Assembly: GCA_964394665.1 (NCBI GenBank)
Contig: CAYMYN010000051.1
Coordinates: 1 to 22,502, forward strand
Source: CAYMYN01 sp964394665
GTDB taxonomy: Bacteria; Planctomycetota; UBA1135; GCA-002686595
DNA: 22,502 nt
Reading direction: 5' to 3'
In this document: piece after piece, positions 16,015 to 22,502 of the stretch
How the letters are laid out: every line of letters starts with the position of its first letter
Numbering within the stretch: position 1 is the stretch's first letter
Made by a program: the position numbers and the translations under genes
Notes under the pieces: generated by a model
What the model was told of the DNA's origin: nothing
Databases searched by the model: none
The model's input: only the letters and a program-made list of their open reading frames with translations

Positions 16015-16611
16015 TCAGCGCCCCCCCTGGGCGCGGCGCTGCACCGCGGCGTGGATCTCGGCGACGGTCGCGGCGTAGTCGAGGTGTTCCCCCGAGTGCG
16101 CGTGGTGGACCGGCTCCCCGGGCGCGTGGGCCCAGTCGAGGCCGTCGTGACGGCGCACGAGCACCTTCTCGCCGGCGAGCGACGTCACCACCGCGAGCTT
16201 GCCCTGCGCGAGCCCGACGGGCATGCGCGCACCCTGGGCACCCTCGCCGGTCAGGAACAGGATCACGTCCTCGCCGAGCGCGAGGCGCGGCATGCCCGGG
16301 ATCAGGACCCCGCTGCCATCGGGCAACACGCCGCCCGGCAGACGCAGCGTGCGCTGCGCGAGGGGCTCGCCGAGGAAGGTGCGCAGGACCTCGACCCCGT
16401 GGTCGGTCGCGACGCGCCCGGTCGGAGTAAGCTGCGCGCTGCGCGTGACGATGCGGCCCTCGAGCACCAGCTCGGCGTGCTCGACGAGCTCGGCGAGCTC
16501 GAGGCGCAGGGCCGTACCGGCGTCGATCTCGCGCGCGGCGCCGACGCGCTCGAGGCACGGGGGGACGAGCAGCGCGCCGGCGGCGACTGCGAGGGCGAGA
16601 GCTCGGAACAT
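16015..16611 (-). CDS. Small exported protein of unknown function, coupled to the metalloprotease
   Basis: A 198-residue protein with a signal peptide (MFRALALAVAAGALLVPP). I do not recognise a named family. The body has a beta-rich pattern (ELVLEGRIVTRSAQ, HGVEVLRTFLGE, LRLPGGVLPDGSG, LALGEDVILFL) and a His-rich segment (PVHHAHSGEH) near the end. It is predicted to act outside the cytoplasm. Its stop touches the start of the metalloprotease gene (TGAATG), so the two are made together; it could be an inhibitor, chaperone or partner of that protease, but this is only inference from position. ATG 16611 has no clear ribosome binding site. Confidence 0.8.
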   Translation of the reverse strand: MFRALALAVAAGALLVPPCLERVGAAREIDAGTALRLELAELVEHAELVLEGRIVTRSAQLTPTGRVATDHGVEVLRTFLGEPLAQRTLRLPGGVLPDGSGVLIPGMPRLALGEDVILFLTGEGAQGARMPVGLAQGKLAVVTSLAGEKVLVRRHDGLDWAHAPGEPVHHAHSGEHLDYAATVAEIHAAVQRRAQGGR

Positions 16612-16646
16612 CGGCGCGAACCTCGGGGCGGGCGACGCGGGGGGAC

Positions 16647-16662
16647 GCCTCCCGGGGGAGGC
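16647..16662. repeat. Short inverted repeat upstream of the small exported protein
   Basis: GCCTCCC-GG-GGGAGGC, a 7-bp perfect inverted repeat with a 2-base centre, 36 bases before ATG 16611. It may be an operator or chance in G/C-rich DNA. The rest of 16612-16750 shows nothing else clear. Confidence 0.4.
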
Positions 16663-16750
16663 CGTCCGGGCGCATCGTCCGATCCGGGGCCCCGTCTTGA
16701 GCCGGCGCCGTGCTAGACGGGCCGGAGGGGCTGGACGTCGGAGAACGCGC

Positions 16751-16782
16751 CGCGCCCCGGGAGCGTGGACTCCCGGGGCGCG
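16751..16782 (-). terminator. Strong hairpin terminator after the M28 peptidase gene
   Basis: CGCGCCCCGGGAG (16751-16763) pairs perfectly with 16770-16782: a 13-bp stem with a 6-base loop, 25 bases past the stop of the minus-strand peptidase gene. It is followed on that strand by GCGCGTTCTCC, with only a weak T tract. Confidence 0.75.
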
Positions 16783-16807
16783 TGCAGTGCGGGCGGCGCG
16801 CCCGCGG

Positions 16808-19423
16808 TCAGTCGCAGAAGGTCACGGACAGCGCATCGGAGAGGTCGAAGCCCGCGCCCCCCGCGGCCGGATCGCGATACCAGAACTGGAAGTTCCAGGT
16901 CGAGCCCGGGAGGATCGCTCCGCCGGAGGGCAGGTTGGCGAAGTCCACGGAGTAGGTGACGTCCCCCAGGAAGTCCGCCGCCACGACGGGCAGCCGCTGC
17001 ACGCTCCCGCCCACGCAGCGCAGGCCGTTGCCGAAGGCCACGGAGACCTGGGTCGGGCCGTAGAAGAAGATGCCGTTCTGGTTGGGGATGGCGCCGGTCA
17101 CCTCCAGCTCGAAGGCGTTCGCGGCCAAGCTCGTGGCGCCGTTGGAGGAGATCACGGCGCCCGAGCCCATCGAGTTCGGCGTGGTGACGCAGTACCCGGT
17201 CGGCGCGGGACAGCTCACCGCGTCGAGCGAGAACACCGACACGTCGTCGACGTTCCAGCCGCCGAAGTGCAGGCCCCCGTCGGTGATCAGGCGGAACTCG
17301 ATCTGGACCGCAGGGTTCCCCGCGGCGAAGGCCGTCAGGTCGAGCTGCTGGCGCGTCCAGGCCGTGTCGATCGTGTGGTTGGCGTCGTCGCCCGGCACGC
17401 CGGTCTCGTTCTGCCAGACCACCTGCCCGTTCACGCGCACCTGGGCCTGGTCGTAGAGCCCGTCCTCGACGGTCAACCAGCGCTGGAAGCGCAGGTAGAC
17501 CGTCTGGGCGCCCGAGAGGTCGAGCGTGGGCGAGCGCAGCCAGTTGCTCACGTTGCCCTGGTAGGCGCCGTTCCAGCCCGAGGGGCCCAGATCGTTGCCC
17601 CAGACGCGCAGGCCGGAGAACGCACTGCCAGGGTCGCCGGCCTTGCCCTGGGGCACGCCGCGCTGCCAATCGTCCTGACCCTGGGCCGCGCCGTGCACCC
17701 AGCCGTTGTCGTTCGGCGTCTCGAAGTCGTCGAAGAAGTGCACGGTCTGCACGCCGACCAGGAAACCGAAGGGCGCCGCGCCGAGGTCCGCGAGGGGCGG
17801 CGCGACCTTGCGGCCGCCGCCGTCGTCCTCGGCCACGAGGTAGTACTCGAAGACGACCGGCGAACCCTGGGCCGGGATCTGGCCCACGTGTTGGGCTCCC
17901 TGGAGCTGCATCGGCGCGCTGTTCCAGGCTCCCCCGTTCGCGCGCCAGTGGAGCTCGACCGTCGTGACGTTCGCCCCCGAGAGGCTCGTCACTCCGGCGC
18001 TGACCGCGTAGGGCCCGAGGAACTCGGTGTCGCCGAGCGGCGTGTGGGCGACGACCAGGCTCGCCGGCTCGGCCAGGGTCGCCGCCGTGGCCACCACACC
18101 CTGGACCGCCATGCGCGCGAGCAGGAAATCGGTGGTCGAGGTCGGATACACGTCGTTCGCCGTGTGGATCTGCGAGAAGTACTGCGCGAGGTCCTCGAAG
18201 AAGAAGGCCGCCGGCCAACCGGCGTTGAAGTAGCTCGCGTGGTCGGAGCTCCCGGCGGTGAGCACGCCCGACTTCGAGGCCCAGTTGGGCACGTAGAGCT
18301 GGCCCAACTGATCGCACAGATCGACGAGCCAAGCGGTCGTGTTGTTGGTGGCGAAGTCGACGTCGCGCGTCCCGCCCGGGGCGCGGTAGGCGATCATGTC
18401 CATGTTCAGCATGGCCACGACGAGCTCGCCATTCTGCACCGATTGCTGGGCGGCGTGGGCCGAGCCGAGCAGGCCCAGCTCCTCGCCCGAGAACAGGATG
18501 AAGCGCAGGGTGCGCTCGTAGGGACCGCCGGCCACGAGGACCCGCGCCGCCTCGAGCACGCCGCCCGTTCCCGAGGCGTTGTCGTCCGCGCCGGGCGCCG
18601 TGGCGGTCGAGCCGTTGGCCCAGTTGACCGAGTCGTAGTGCGCGCCGATCACGATCACCTCGTTCGGCGCCACCAGACCCGGGATCTCCGCCACCACGTT
18701 CTGCGCGTACTGCGCGCCGAAGCTCTGCAGGTAGGGCGTCAGGCCCAGACCCTGGAGCTGGGCCACGAGCAGGTCGCGGGCCGCGAGCGCGCCGGGCTGG
18801 TCCGCGCGACGGGAGAAGATCGAGGACAGGCTCTGGACCGTGCCCTCGATGTTCTGCGCGTCGACCGCGTCGACCCGGCCCTGGATGCGCGGGTCGGCCG
18901 CCAGCAGGGAGGCCTGGGAGCCGGGCGGTAGGCCGCGCACGCGCGGCGCGGCGATCGCCCGCGGCGCGACGCGTGCCAGGCCGCAGTGGAAGAAGCGGCC
19001 GGGCTCGAGGTCGTGCAGTTCCTCCTCGAGTCCAGGCGCGATCGCGACCAGGGTCTGGACGCCCTTGCGGTAGACGAGGCGGCCGCCGGCCGCCCGGATG
19101 CGCTCGAGGGTGGCGTCCTCGGTCACGCCGACCAGGAACAGGTCCTCGTCCGGCAGCACCGGGGGGAGCAGCTCCCACGCCACGCCGCGCGCCGCGAGCG
19201 TCCCCAGCAGCGCCGGGCGCCCGCGCAGGACCAGGAAGTCGCCCGCGTCGTACCAGACCTCGGCCGCCAGGAGCAGGCGGTCGCGCAGGGCCGCGTCGCC
19301 GCCGTGGTGCACGACCGACAGCGGGATCGGCGCCGGGTCGCGCTCCTGGGCCAGGCAGGGAACCGCGGGGAGGAGGAGGGCGGCCAGGGCCAGCCGGATC
19401 GCGCGGGGGATGGGGAGGTGCAC
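16808..19423 (-). CDS. Secreted M28-family zinc peptidase with planctomycete-type C-terminal domain
   Basis: An 871-residue exported protein. The signal peptide (LALAALLLPAVPCLA) is followed by a propeptide-like region to about 185, then the M28 aminopeptidase domain (about 190-440). Zinc ligands and catalytic residues fit the family: H262 and D264 in GAHYDS, GADDNASG (280-281), E314/E315 in SGEELG, D342 in NMDM and H420 in QIHTANDVY. Behind it are a beta-sandwich region (about 445-555), a concanavalin-like domain starting FFDDFETPNDNGW (to about 730), and a C-terminal Cys-containing domain beginning CPAPTGYCVTTPNS, which I associate with exported planctomycete proteins. The start is GTG 19423 with no ribosome binding site. 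Likely an extracellular aminopeptidase for nutrient proteins. Confidence 0.93.
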   Translation of the reverse strand: MHLPIPRAIRLALAALLLPAVPCLAQERDPAPIPLSVVHHGGDAALRDRLLLAAEVWYDAGDFLVLRGRPALLGTLAARGVAWELLPPVLPDEDLFLVGVTEDATLERIRAAGGRLVYRKGVQTLVAIAPGLEEELHDLEPGRFFHCGLARVAPRAIAAPRVRGLPPGSQASLLAADPRIQGRVDAVDAQNIEGTVQSLSSIFSRRADQPGALAARDLLVAQLQGLGLTPYLQSFGAQYAQNVVAEIPGLVAPNEVIVIGAHYDSVNWANGSTATAPGADDNASGTGGVLEAARVLVAGGPYERTLRFILFSGEELGLLGSAHAAQQSVQNGELVVAMLNMDMIAYRAPGGTRDVDFATNNTTAWLVDLCDQLGQLYVPNWASKSGVLTAGSSDHASYFNAGWPAAFFFEDLAQYFSQIHTANDVYPTSTTDFLLARMAVQGVVATAATLAEPASLVVAHTPLGDTEFLGPYAVSAGVTSLSGANVTTVELHWRANGGAWNSAPMQLQGAQHVGQIPAQGSPVVFEYYLVAEDDGGGRKVAPPLADLGAAPFGFLVGVQTVHFFDDFETPNDNGWVHGAAQGQDDWQRGVPQGKAGDPGSAFSGLRVWGNDLGPSGWNGAYQGNVSNWLRSPTLDLSGAQTVYLRFQRWLTVEDGLYDQAQVRVNGQVVWQNETGVPGDDANHTIDTAWTRQQLDLTAFAAGNPAVQIEFRLITDGGLHFGGWNVDDVSVFSLDAVSCPAPTGYCVTTPNSMGSGAVISSNGATSLAANAFELEVTGAIPNQNGIFFYGPTQVSVAFGNGLRCVGGSVQRLPVVAADFLGDVTYSVDFANLPSGGAILPGSTWNFQFWYRDPAAGGAGFDLSDALSVTFCD

Positions 19424-19689
19424 GCGGGAGGGTCGGGGACGGGGCCGGGGGTCGGAGAACGAACGCTGCCGTCTCCCGCCTGGACGGACCGCGGCGGATC
19501 GGGGTTCCAGACCTACCCGGAGCTTACCCCCGCGCCCCCGGAGGGGCCGGCGCCGCCCCGCAGCCGGTCGACCCTCTCCGGCGCTCGATTCGGGAGCTCG
19601 GTTGGAGCCCGAGGCCTTCCCGGACCGATGCTCGTCGGGGCTGGACCCCGCGCGGGTTTCCCCCGCACGGCCCTGGACGACCCTCCCGC
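19424..19689. other. Divergent intergenic region
   Basis: A 266-base gap between the divergent M28 peptidase and HDOD genes. It should contain both promoters. I see no clear -10/-35 pair, no strong hairpin and no convincing small gene. Frames running through it are shadows created by the high GC content. Confidence 0.6.
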
Positions 19690-20541
19690 ATGAGCATCGA
19701 GCCCGCCCGGCGCCTGCGTCCCGATCAGCTCCGCCTGCCCACCCTGCCCGTGGTGGTGCAGAAGGTGCAAGCGCTGGTCGCCGGGGGAACGGCCGGGACG
19801 CGCGAGATCGCGGAGGTCGTCGCCACGGACGCGCCCCTCGCGGCGCGCGTGCTCAAGATCGCCAACAGCGCCTTCTACGGCCTGCGCGAACCCTGCATCT
19901 CGACCGGCCAGGCCTGCACCGTGCTGGGCCTGCGCGTGCTCGAGAACGTCGTGCTGCAGGCCGGCGTGCTGCAGCAGTACGACCACCTGCGCCGCCATCC
20001 GGGCTTCGACCTGTCCGAGGTCTGGCGCCACTCCGTGCTGACCGCCCAGGCCTGCACCCTGCTCGCCAAGCACGCGCGGCGCGCGCTCTCCCTGCGGCCG
20101 GAGGAGTTCTACGTCTGCGGCCTGCTGCACGACATCGGCCAGGTGGTGTTGCTCGATCAACTCGGGGACGACTACCTAGACGTGGTCGGAGCGGCGCGGG
20201 TCCTGTCCGTCCCGATCCAGCAGGTCGAGCTCCAGATGCTCGGAATCGACCACAATCAGGTCGGCGCCCTGGTGGCCGAGTACTGGCGTCTGCCGCCCGA
20301 GGTCGTGCAGGCGATCCGCTACCACCACGGCCCGCGCGAACGGGTGCAGGGCGATCCGGTGGTCTCCCTGGTGGCCCACGCGAATCTGCTCGCCGCGCGG
20401 GTCGCGGAGCGCGATCTGGAGGCCGCGCGGCGCACGCTGGACGACGCCACGATGGGCGCGCTGGGCATCGGTCCCGGGGAGGCGCTCGGAATCGTGGACC
20501 TGCTCGACGCAGCCCTGCCTCAGGTCGAGATCGGGGGCTGA
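19690..20541 (+). CDS. HDOD-domain signalling protein
   Basis: A 283-residue cytoplasmic protein made almost entirely of an HDOD domain, related to HD phosphohydrolases and used in signalling and regulation. The first half holds the typical LPTLPVVVQKVQ and VATDAPLAARVLKIANSAFY blocks, and the second half the HD-like core. Unlike many HDOD proteins it keeps several histidines at HD-type positions: H114 (WRHSVLTA), H147-D148 (LLHDIG), H188, H212-H213 (RYHHGP) and H230, so metal binding or residual hydrolase activity is possible. ATG 19690 has no ribosome binding site; the N-terminus matches the family well. No receiver or GGDEF domain is attached. Confidence 0.93.
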   Translation: MSIEPARRLRPDQLRLPTLPVVVQKVQALVAGGTAGTREIAEVVATDAPLAARVLKIANSAFYGLREPCISTGQACTVLGLRVLENVVLQAGVLQQYDHLRRHPGFDLSEVWRHSVLTAQACTLLAKHARRALSLRPEEFYVCGLLHDIGQVVLLDQLGDDYLDVVGAARVLSVPIQQVELQMLGIDHNQVGALVAEYWRLPPEVVQAIRYHHGPRERVQGDPVVSLVAHANLLAARVAERDLEAARRTLDDATMGALGIGPGEALGIVDLLDAALPQVEIGG

Positions 20542-20614
20542 ACCGACGCGGCGCGCCCGCGACCCGAGCCGGGTCCGAATGTCGGCCGGAGCGGGCGCCG
20601 CGGCGCTCCCGGGA

Positions 20615-20620
20615 TAGGCT
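20615..20620 (+). promoter_or_regulatory. Possible -10 element of the 106-residue gene
   Basis: TAGGCT (within GGGATAGGCTTCG) is followed by 6 bases and then GTG 20627, again a leaderless-type spacing. No -35 box is recognised. Confidence 0.35.
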
Positions 20621-20626
20621 TCGCTC

Positions 20627-20947
20627 GTGGTCGCCCCCCCACCCCCAGCGATGGATCCCCAGCAGCTACTCCAGGAACTCTGCCGCCGCGTCGGGCTGGA
20701 CGCGGACGGGCAGGCGGACCTCCTCCCCCTGACCGAAAGGGCCGCCCAGGCCCCCCCCGACGAACGCCGACGGCTCCTGGCGCTCGTGCTCGAGGCCCTG
20801 CTCCTGCGGGCCGGCCGCGGGGCCCGCGCCCCCGAGGGCGAACGGGCGTTGGAGGAGGGGCTGCTCCTGGCCGTCGCGCGCGCGCTGCATGGCTGGAGCC
20901 CGGAGGGCGGCCCCCTCGACCCGGGCCGGACCCTCGACGGGGCCTGA
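20627..20947 (+). CDS. Small hypothetical protein, mostly helical
   Basis: 106 residues if started at GTG 20627; ATG 20651 would give 98. I do not recognise a family. It has no signal peptide. The sequence looks helical and charged: LLQELCRRVGLDADGQ, ERAAQAPPDERRRLLALVLEALLLR, then an acidic helix EGERALEEGLLLAVARALHGW. It lies 85 bases after the HDOD gene on the same strand and may be cotranscribed or have its own promoter (20615). The -10-like hexamer favours the GTG start. The frame is clean and the amino-acid pattern is protein-like, but reality as a gene is not certain. Confidence 0.55.
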   Translation: MVAPPPPAMDPQQLLQELCRRVGLDADGQADLLPLTERAAQAPPDERRRLLALVLEALLLRAGRGARAPEGERALEEGLLLAVARALHGWSPEGGPLDPGRTLDGA

Positions 20948-20986
20948 TCCCAACCCCCCGCGCGACCGCCCGGCCCACGGCGCCCT

Positions 20987-21310
20987 TCAAGCTCTCTCCG
21001 AGCCCTGCCAGGTGGACCAGCTTGGCCGAACTGAGGGTGGACCTGACCCGGCGAGCCTCGACAGGGCGTTCGCAGGCCAGGCAAACGTCCCTCGCTCGAG
21101 CCGCTTGGCGAAGACCGACATCCCGCTCGTGTCGAAGTAGAGGATCTCCAGTCTCCTCCGCGGCCGATAGCAGAAGACGAACAGGTCGCCGGACAGCGGG
21201 TCGGCGGCGAGCTTCGAGCGCACCAGGCCGCTCAGGCCGTTGGAGAATTTCCTCATGTCGGTCGCGCCCGGGGACAGGAAGATGCGCCCGACCTTGCCCG
21301 GCCTCAGCAT
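20987..21310 (-). pseudogene. tnpB: IS66-type TnpB, frameshifted near its C-terminus
   Basis: IS66 Orf2-type accessory protein of a transposon. Family blocks are clear: LRPGKVGRIFLSPGATDMRK, NGLSGLV, DPLSGDLFVFCYRPRRRLEI, LYFDTSGMSVFAKRLERGTF and AWP. After AWP (about 21070-21085) the family pattern is lost in this frame. It appears to continue in another minus-strand frame as ERPVEARRVRSTLSSAKLVH followed by LAGLGESLKG, similar to the LL-x-G end of TnpB, so a frameshift is likely. ATG 21310 overlaps the tnpA stop by 7 bases, the normal IS66 arrangement. No tnpC transposase follows; the DNA to the left is ordinary chromosome. This is therefore a remnant. Confidence 0.8.
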
Positions 21311-21666
21311 GACGGACGCAGCACGGCCAGGAGTCGCGCGAGATCCGTCGCGTCGAAGTCTGAGGGGACATGGATGCGCGCCCCGCCTCGAAGTTCGACG
21401 TGGAACCCGGCCGGTGACGAGCTGGCCGGTGGCTCCATAGCATCGACCAGTTGAACGGGAACCAGCTCGGCACGGTCGCCCACCCCGCTATGCCGCTGCC
21501 GCGACCGTGCGGATCTGTGCCGGCTGAGGCCCAGCCGCTGCCTCCAGCCGGACAGCGACCACGGCGAGATGCCCCGCTCCTCGGCGAACCGCCGGATGCT
21601 CAACCCGCTCCGCTCCTGCTCCGCCAGCAAACGACGCCACCGCTCCCCCGCGCTTGAGCGCTTCAT
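21304..21666 (-). CDS. tnpA: IS66-type TnpA
   Basis: IS66 Orf1-type protein, 120 residues, with an N-terminal helix-turn-helix (RWRRLLAEQERSGLSIRRFA then EERGISPWSLSGWRQRLGL). A C-terminal block reads GGARIHVPSDFDATDLARLL, typical of the family (usually RVPxGFDxxTLxRLLxVL). ATG 21666 is the usual start; the extra 45 residues of the longer frame lie in the preceding gene. It is intact, but the element has no tnpC, so it cannot move by itself. The start overlaps the stop of the upstream helix-turn-helix frame (ATGA). Confidence 0.85.
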   Translation of the reverse strand: MKRSSAGERWRRLLAEQERSGLSIRRFAEERGISPWSLSGWRQRLGLSRHRSARSRQRHSGVGDRAELVPVQLVDAMEPPASSSPAGFHVELRGGARIHVPSDFDATDLARLLAVLRPSC

Positions 21667-21974
21667 GCCCCCAGCGTCCACCCCAACTCCAGGCCCGCCG
21701 GGCCCTCGGCCTGAAAGCGCTTCTTCCAGACGTACAGGGTGTGGGGGGAGATGCCCACGAGCACGGCGAAGTCGTGCGCCGGGAGCTTCGAGCGCAGCCA
21801 AGAATCGAGGATCAGCAGCCGCTGCTTGCCCGTGAGCTGCGGCCGCACGCGATCGGCCTTCTCACGCCGGCGGCGTCGCAGGCGTCGCGTGACCGGCCAG
21901 GTCTCGCGCGGGGTCCAGTCCACGTCGACGCCCCGAGCCCGCCTGGCAGGCCCGGGAGGGCCGGCACCTCCCAC
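21663..21974 (-). pseudogene. Truncated transposase: helix-turn-helix domain only
   Basis: 103 residues from GTG 21974 (start uncertain). The C-terminal half is a recognisable helix-turn-helix of transposases/integrases with a later DDE domain: LTGKQRLLILDSWLRSKLPA, DFAVLVGISPHTLYVWKKRF, QAEGPAGLE. In full-length relatives GPAGL leads into a linker and a DDE/rve catalytic domain; here it ends after eight further residues. The stop (TGA) overlaps the ATG of tnpA. The N-terminal part is Arg/Pro-rich and may not be translated. Either a broken transposase next to an IS66 remnant, or a small regulator acquired by the element. Confidence 0.6.
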
Positions 21975-22077
21975 CTCGCCCAGGTCGTGCTACTCGTGCC
22001 GCCCGTTGGCGTCGTCCTGTCCACCTCGACTGGAGTCGTCACCCAGGTAGCGTCCCTCTCGCATAGCTGCTCTCCAT

Positions 22078-22092
22078 CCGGCCCAAGGCCGG
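22078..22092. repeat. Small hairpin in the mobile-element border
   Basis: CCGGCC-CAA-GGCCGG, a 6-bp perfect stem with a 3-base loop. The region 21975-22150 has no convincing gene; a GTAA on the minus strand (22113-22110) is the only IS66-like end I could find, with no partner. Confidence 0.4.
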
Positions 22093-22150
22093 CGTCGTGG
22101 AGGCAGCGATTACCCCGCTTGATTCACCCCTTCTGGGCGCCAGAATTTCG

Positions 22151-22265
22151 GGGAGCGGAACACCATCAGAGCTTCGCCGACCTGCGCCACCTCTCACGCC
22201 CCGCGGTGAAGGAGGCCGGCATCGACGAGGGCTGGCCGCGCCTGGAGCCGAGGTGGATCCGATGA
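22151..22265 (+). pseudogene. Orphan C-terminal fragment before the lipoprotein gene
   Basis: An open frame ending at TGA 22263-22265 reads SFADLRHLSRPAVKEAGIDE then GWPRLEPRWIR. There is no start codon with a ribosome binding site; the frame is open to 21654 but its upstream part lies over the transposase remnant. The stop overlaps the ATG of the next gene (ATGA), as expected for the end of a real upstream gene. I read it as the 3' remnant of a gene cut off by the insertion. The family is not recognised. Confidence 0.35.
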
Positions 22266-22502
22266 GGCGGTCCCAACGCGAGGGGACGGGCGCACCCGTG
22301 CTGTTCGTGGCTCTATCCCTCTGGCTCCCAGGCTGCCGCAGCGCCGCCCCCGCTGGCCCCTACGATCCGCCCTCCGCCGCCGCGCGCGACACCGGACTGG
22401 CCGAGCGCTTGGTCCAAGAAGCCGCTGCCGCCTTGCCCTCCGATTCAGCCGAGGCAGAACGCCTGCTGCGCGCCGCGCTTGGCGCCGATCTCTTCCATGG
22501 CC
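22262..22502 (+). CDS. Lipoprotein, possibly TPR-containing (3' end outside window)
   Basis: 80 residues are present before the window ends. ATG 22262 is preceded by GAGGTGG with 5 bases of spacing. The signal peptide MRRSQREGTGAPVLFVALSL ends in lipobox LPGC, so the mature protein should be a membrane-anchored lipoprotein. After a Pro/Ala linker come helix pairs (AERLVQEAAAALPSD, AEAERLLRAALGADLFHG) resembling the start of tetratricopeptide repeats. The codons include more A/T-ending ones (TTG, CAA, GAA, TCA) than most genes here. Function unknown. Confidence 0.7.
   Translation, partial: MRRSQREGTGAPVLFVALSLWLPGCRSAAPAGPYDPPSAAARDTGLAERLVQEAAAALPSDSAEAERLLRAALGADLFHG

Noticed and set aside
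13607..16675. A 1022-codon minus-strand open frame covering the metalloprotease region
   Set aside because: It is rich in Arg, Ala, Gly and Pro without any domain, and overlaps two genes with clear motifs (HELGHLLGLDH, IPT repeats). It is a GC-driven shadow.
16199..18931. A 910-codon plus-strand open frame opposite the M28 peptidase
   Set aside because: The His/Asp/Val/Arg-biased composition is what the antisense of a GC-rich gene gives; the M28 peptidase on the other strand has full motifs.
21010..21066. tnpB reading frame as an intact gene to 20987
   Set aside because: The last 30 or so residues (after AWP) lack the family pattern, which reappears in another frame.
21654..22265. A 203-residue plus-strand gene
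   Set aside because: Most of it lies antisense to the transposase helix-turn-helix; only the last 38 codons look plausible because of the ATGA overlap.

Overview
The window is about 22.5 kb of very GC-rich bacterial DNA with dense genes and few Shine-Dalgarno sequences. It most likely comes from a member of the Planctomycetota. The main clue is the C-terminal region of a secreted M28 peptidase, which carries a Cys-rich domain containing GYCVTTPNS that I associate with secreted planctomycete proteins. GTG starts, lipoproteins and secreted IPT/TIG proteins fit this. The assignment is inference; there is no rRNA, tRNA or other phylogenetic marker here.

Layout. Positions 2-1468 hold the 3' part of a membrane pyrophosphatase, followed by the ribosomal silencing factor RsfS, which appears to start at an ATC codon, and a thioredoxin-fold/YyaL-type protein (2170-3921). 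From 10102 down to 3931 runs a compact minus-strand operon: HlyD-type adaptor, ABC ATPase, FtsX/MacB-type permease, purE, purK and a second FtsX-type permease. Most junctions overlap or lie within a few bases, so the purine genes sit between the two permeases of an export system. Diverging from it on the plus strand (10177-12815) are a small lipoprotein that looks like a Cu/Zn superoxide dismutase fold without its metal ligands, and a secreted beta-lactamase-like serine hydrolase.

Positions 12846-13544 encode a PolB-like DEDDy 3'-5' exonuclease. Upstream of it lies a 200-base array of seven closely packed perfect hairpins (13612-13814). It separates the exonuclease from a two-gene secreted module: a matrixin-type metalloprotease with IPT repeats and a Gly-Cys/membrane/Arg C-terminal tail, and a small exported protein. 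A strong hairpin terminator (16751-16782) follows the next gene, a large secreted M28 aminopeptidase (16808-19423). Diverging from that are an HDOD-domain signalling protein and a 106-residue protein of unknown role.

The right end (about 20987-22262) is a decayed mobile-element region: IS66-type tnpA and a frameshifted tnpB without tnpC, preceded by a truncated helix-turn-helix transposase fragment. After it, a lipoprotein gene runs off the window; its start overlaps the stop of an orphan C-terminal reading-frame fragment. No CRISPR array, RNA gene, phage module or recognised defence system was seen.
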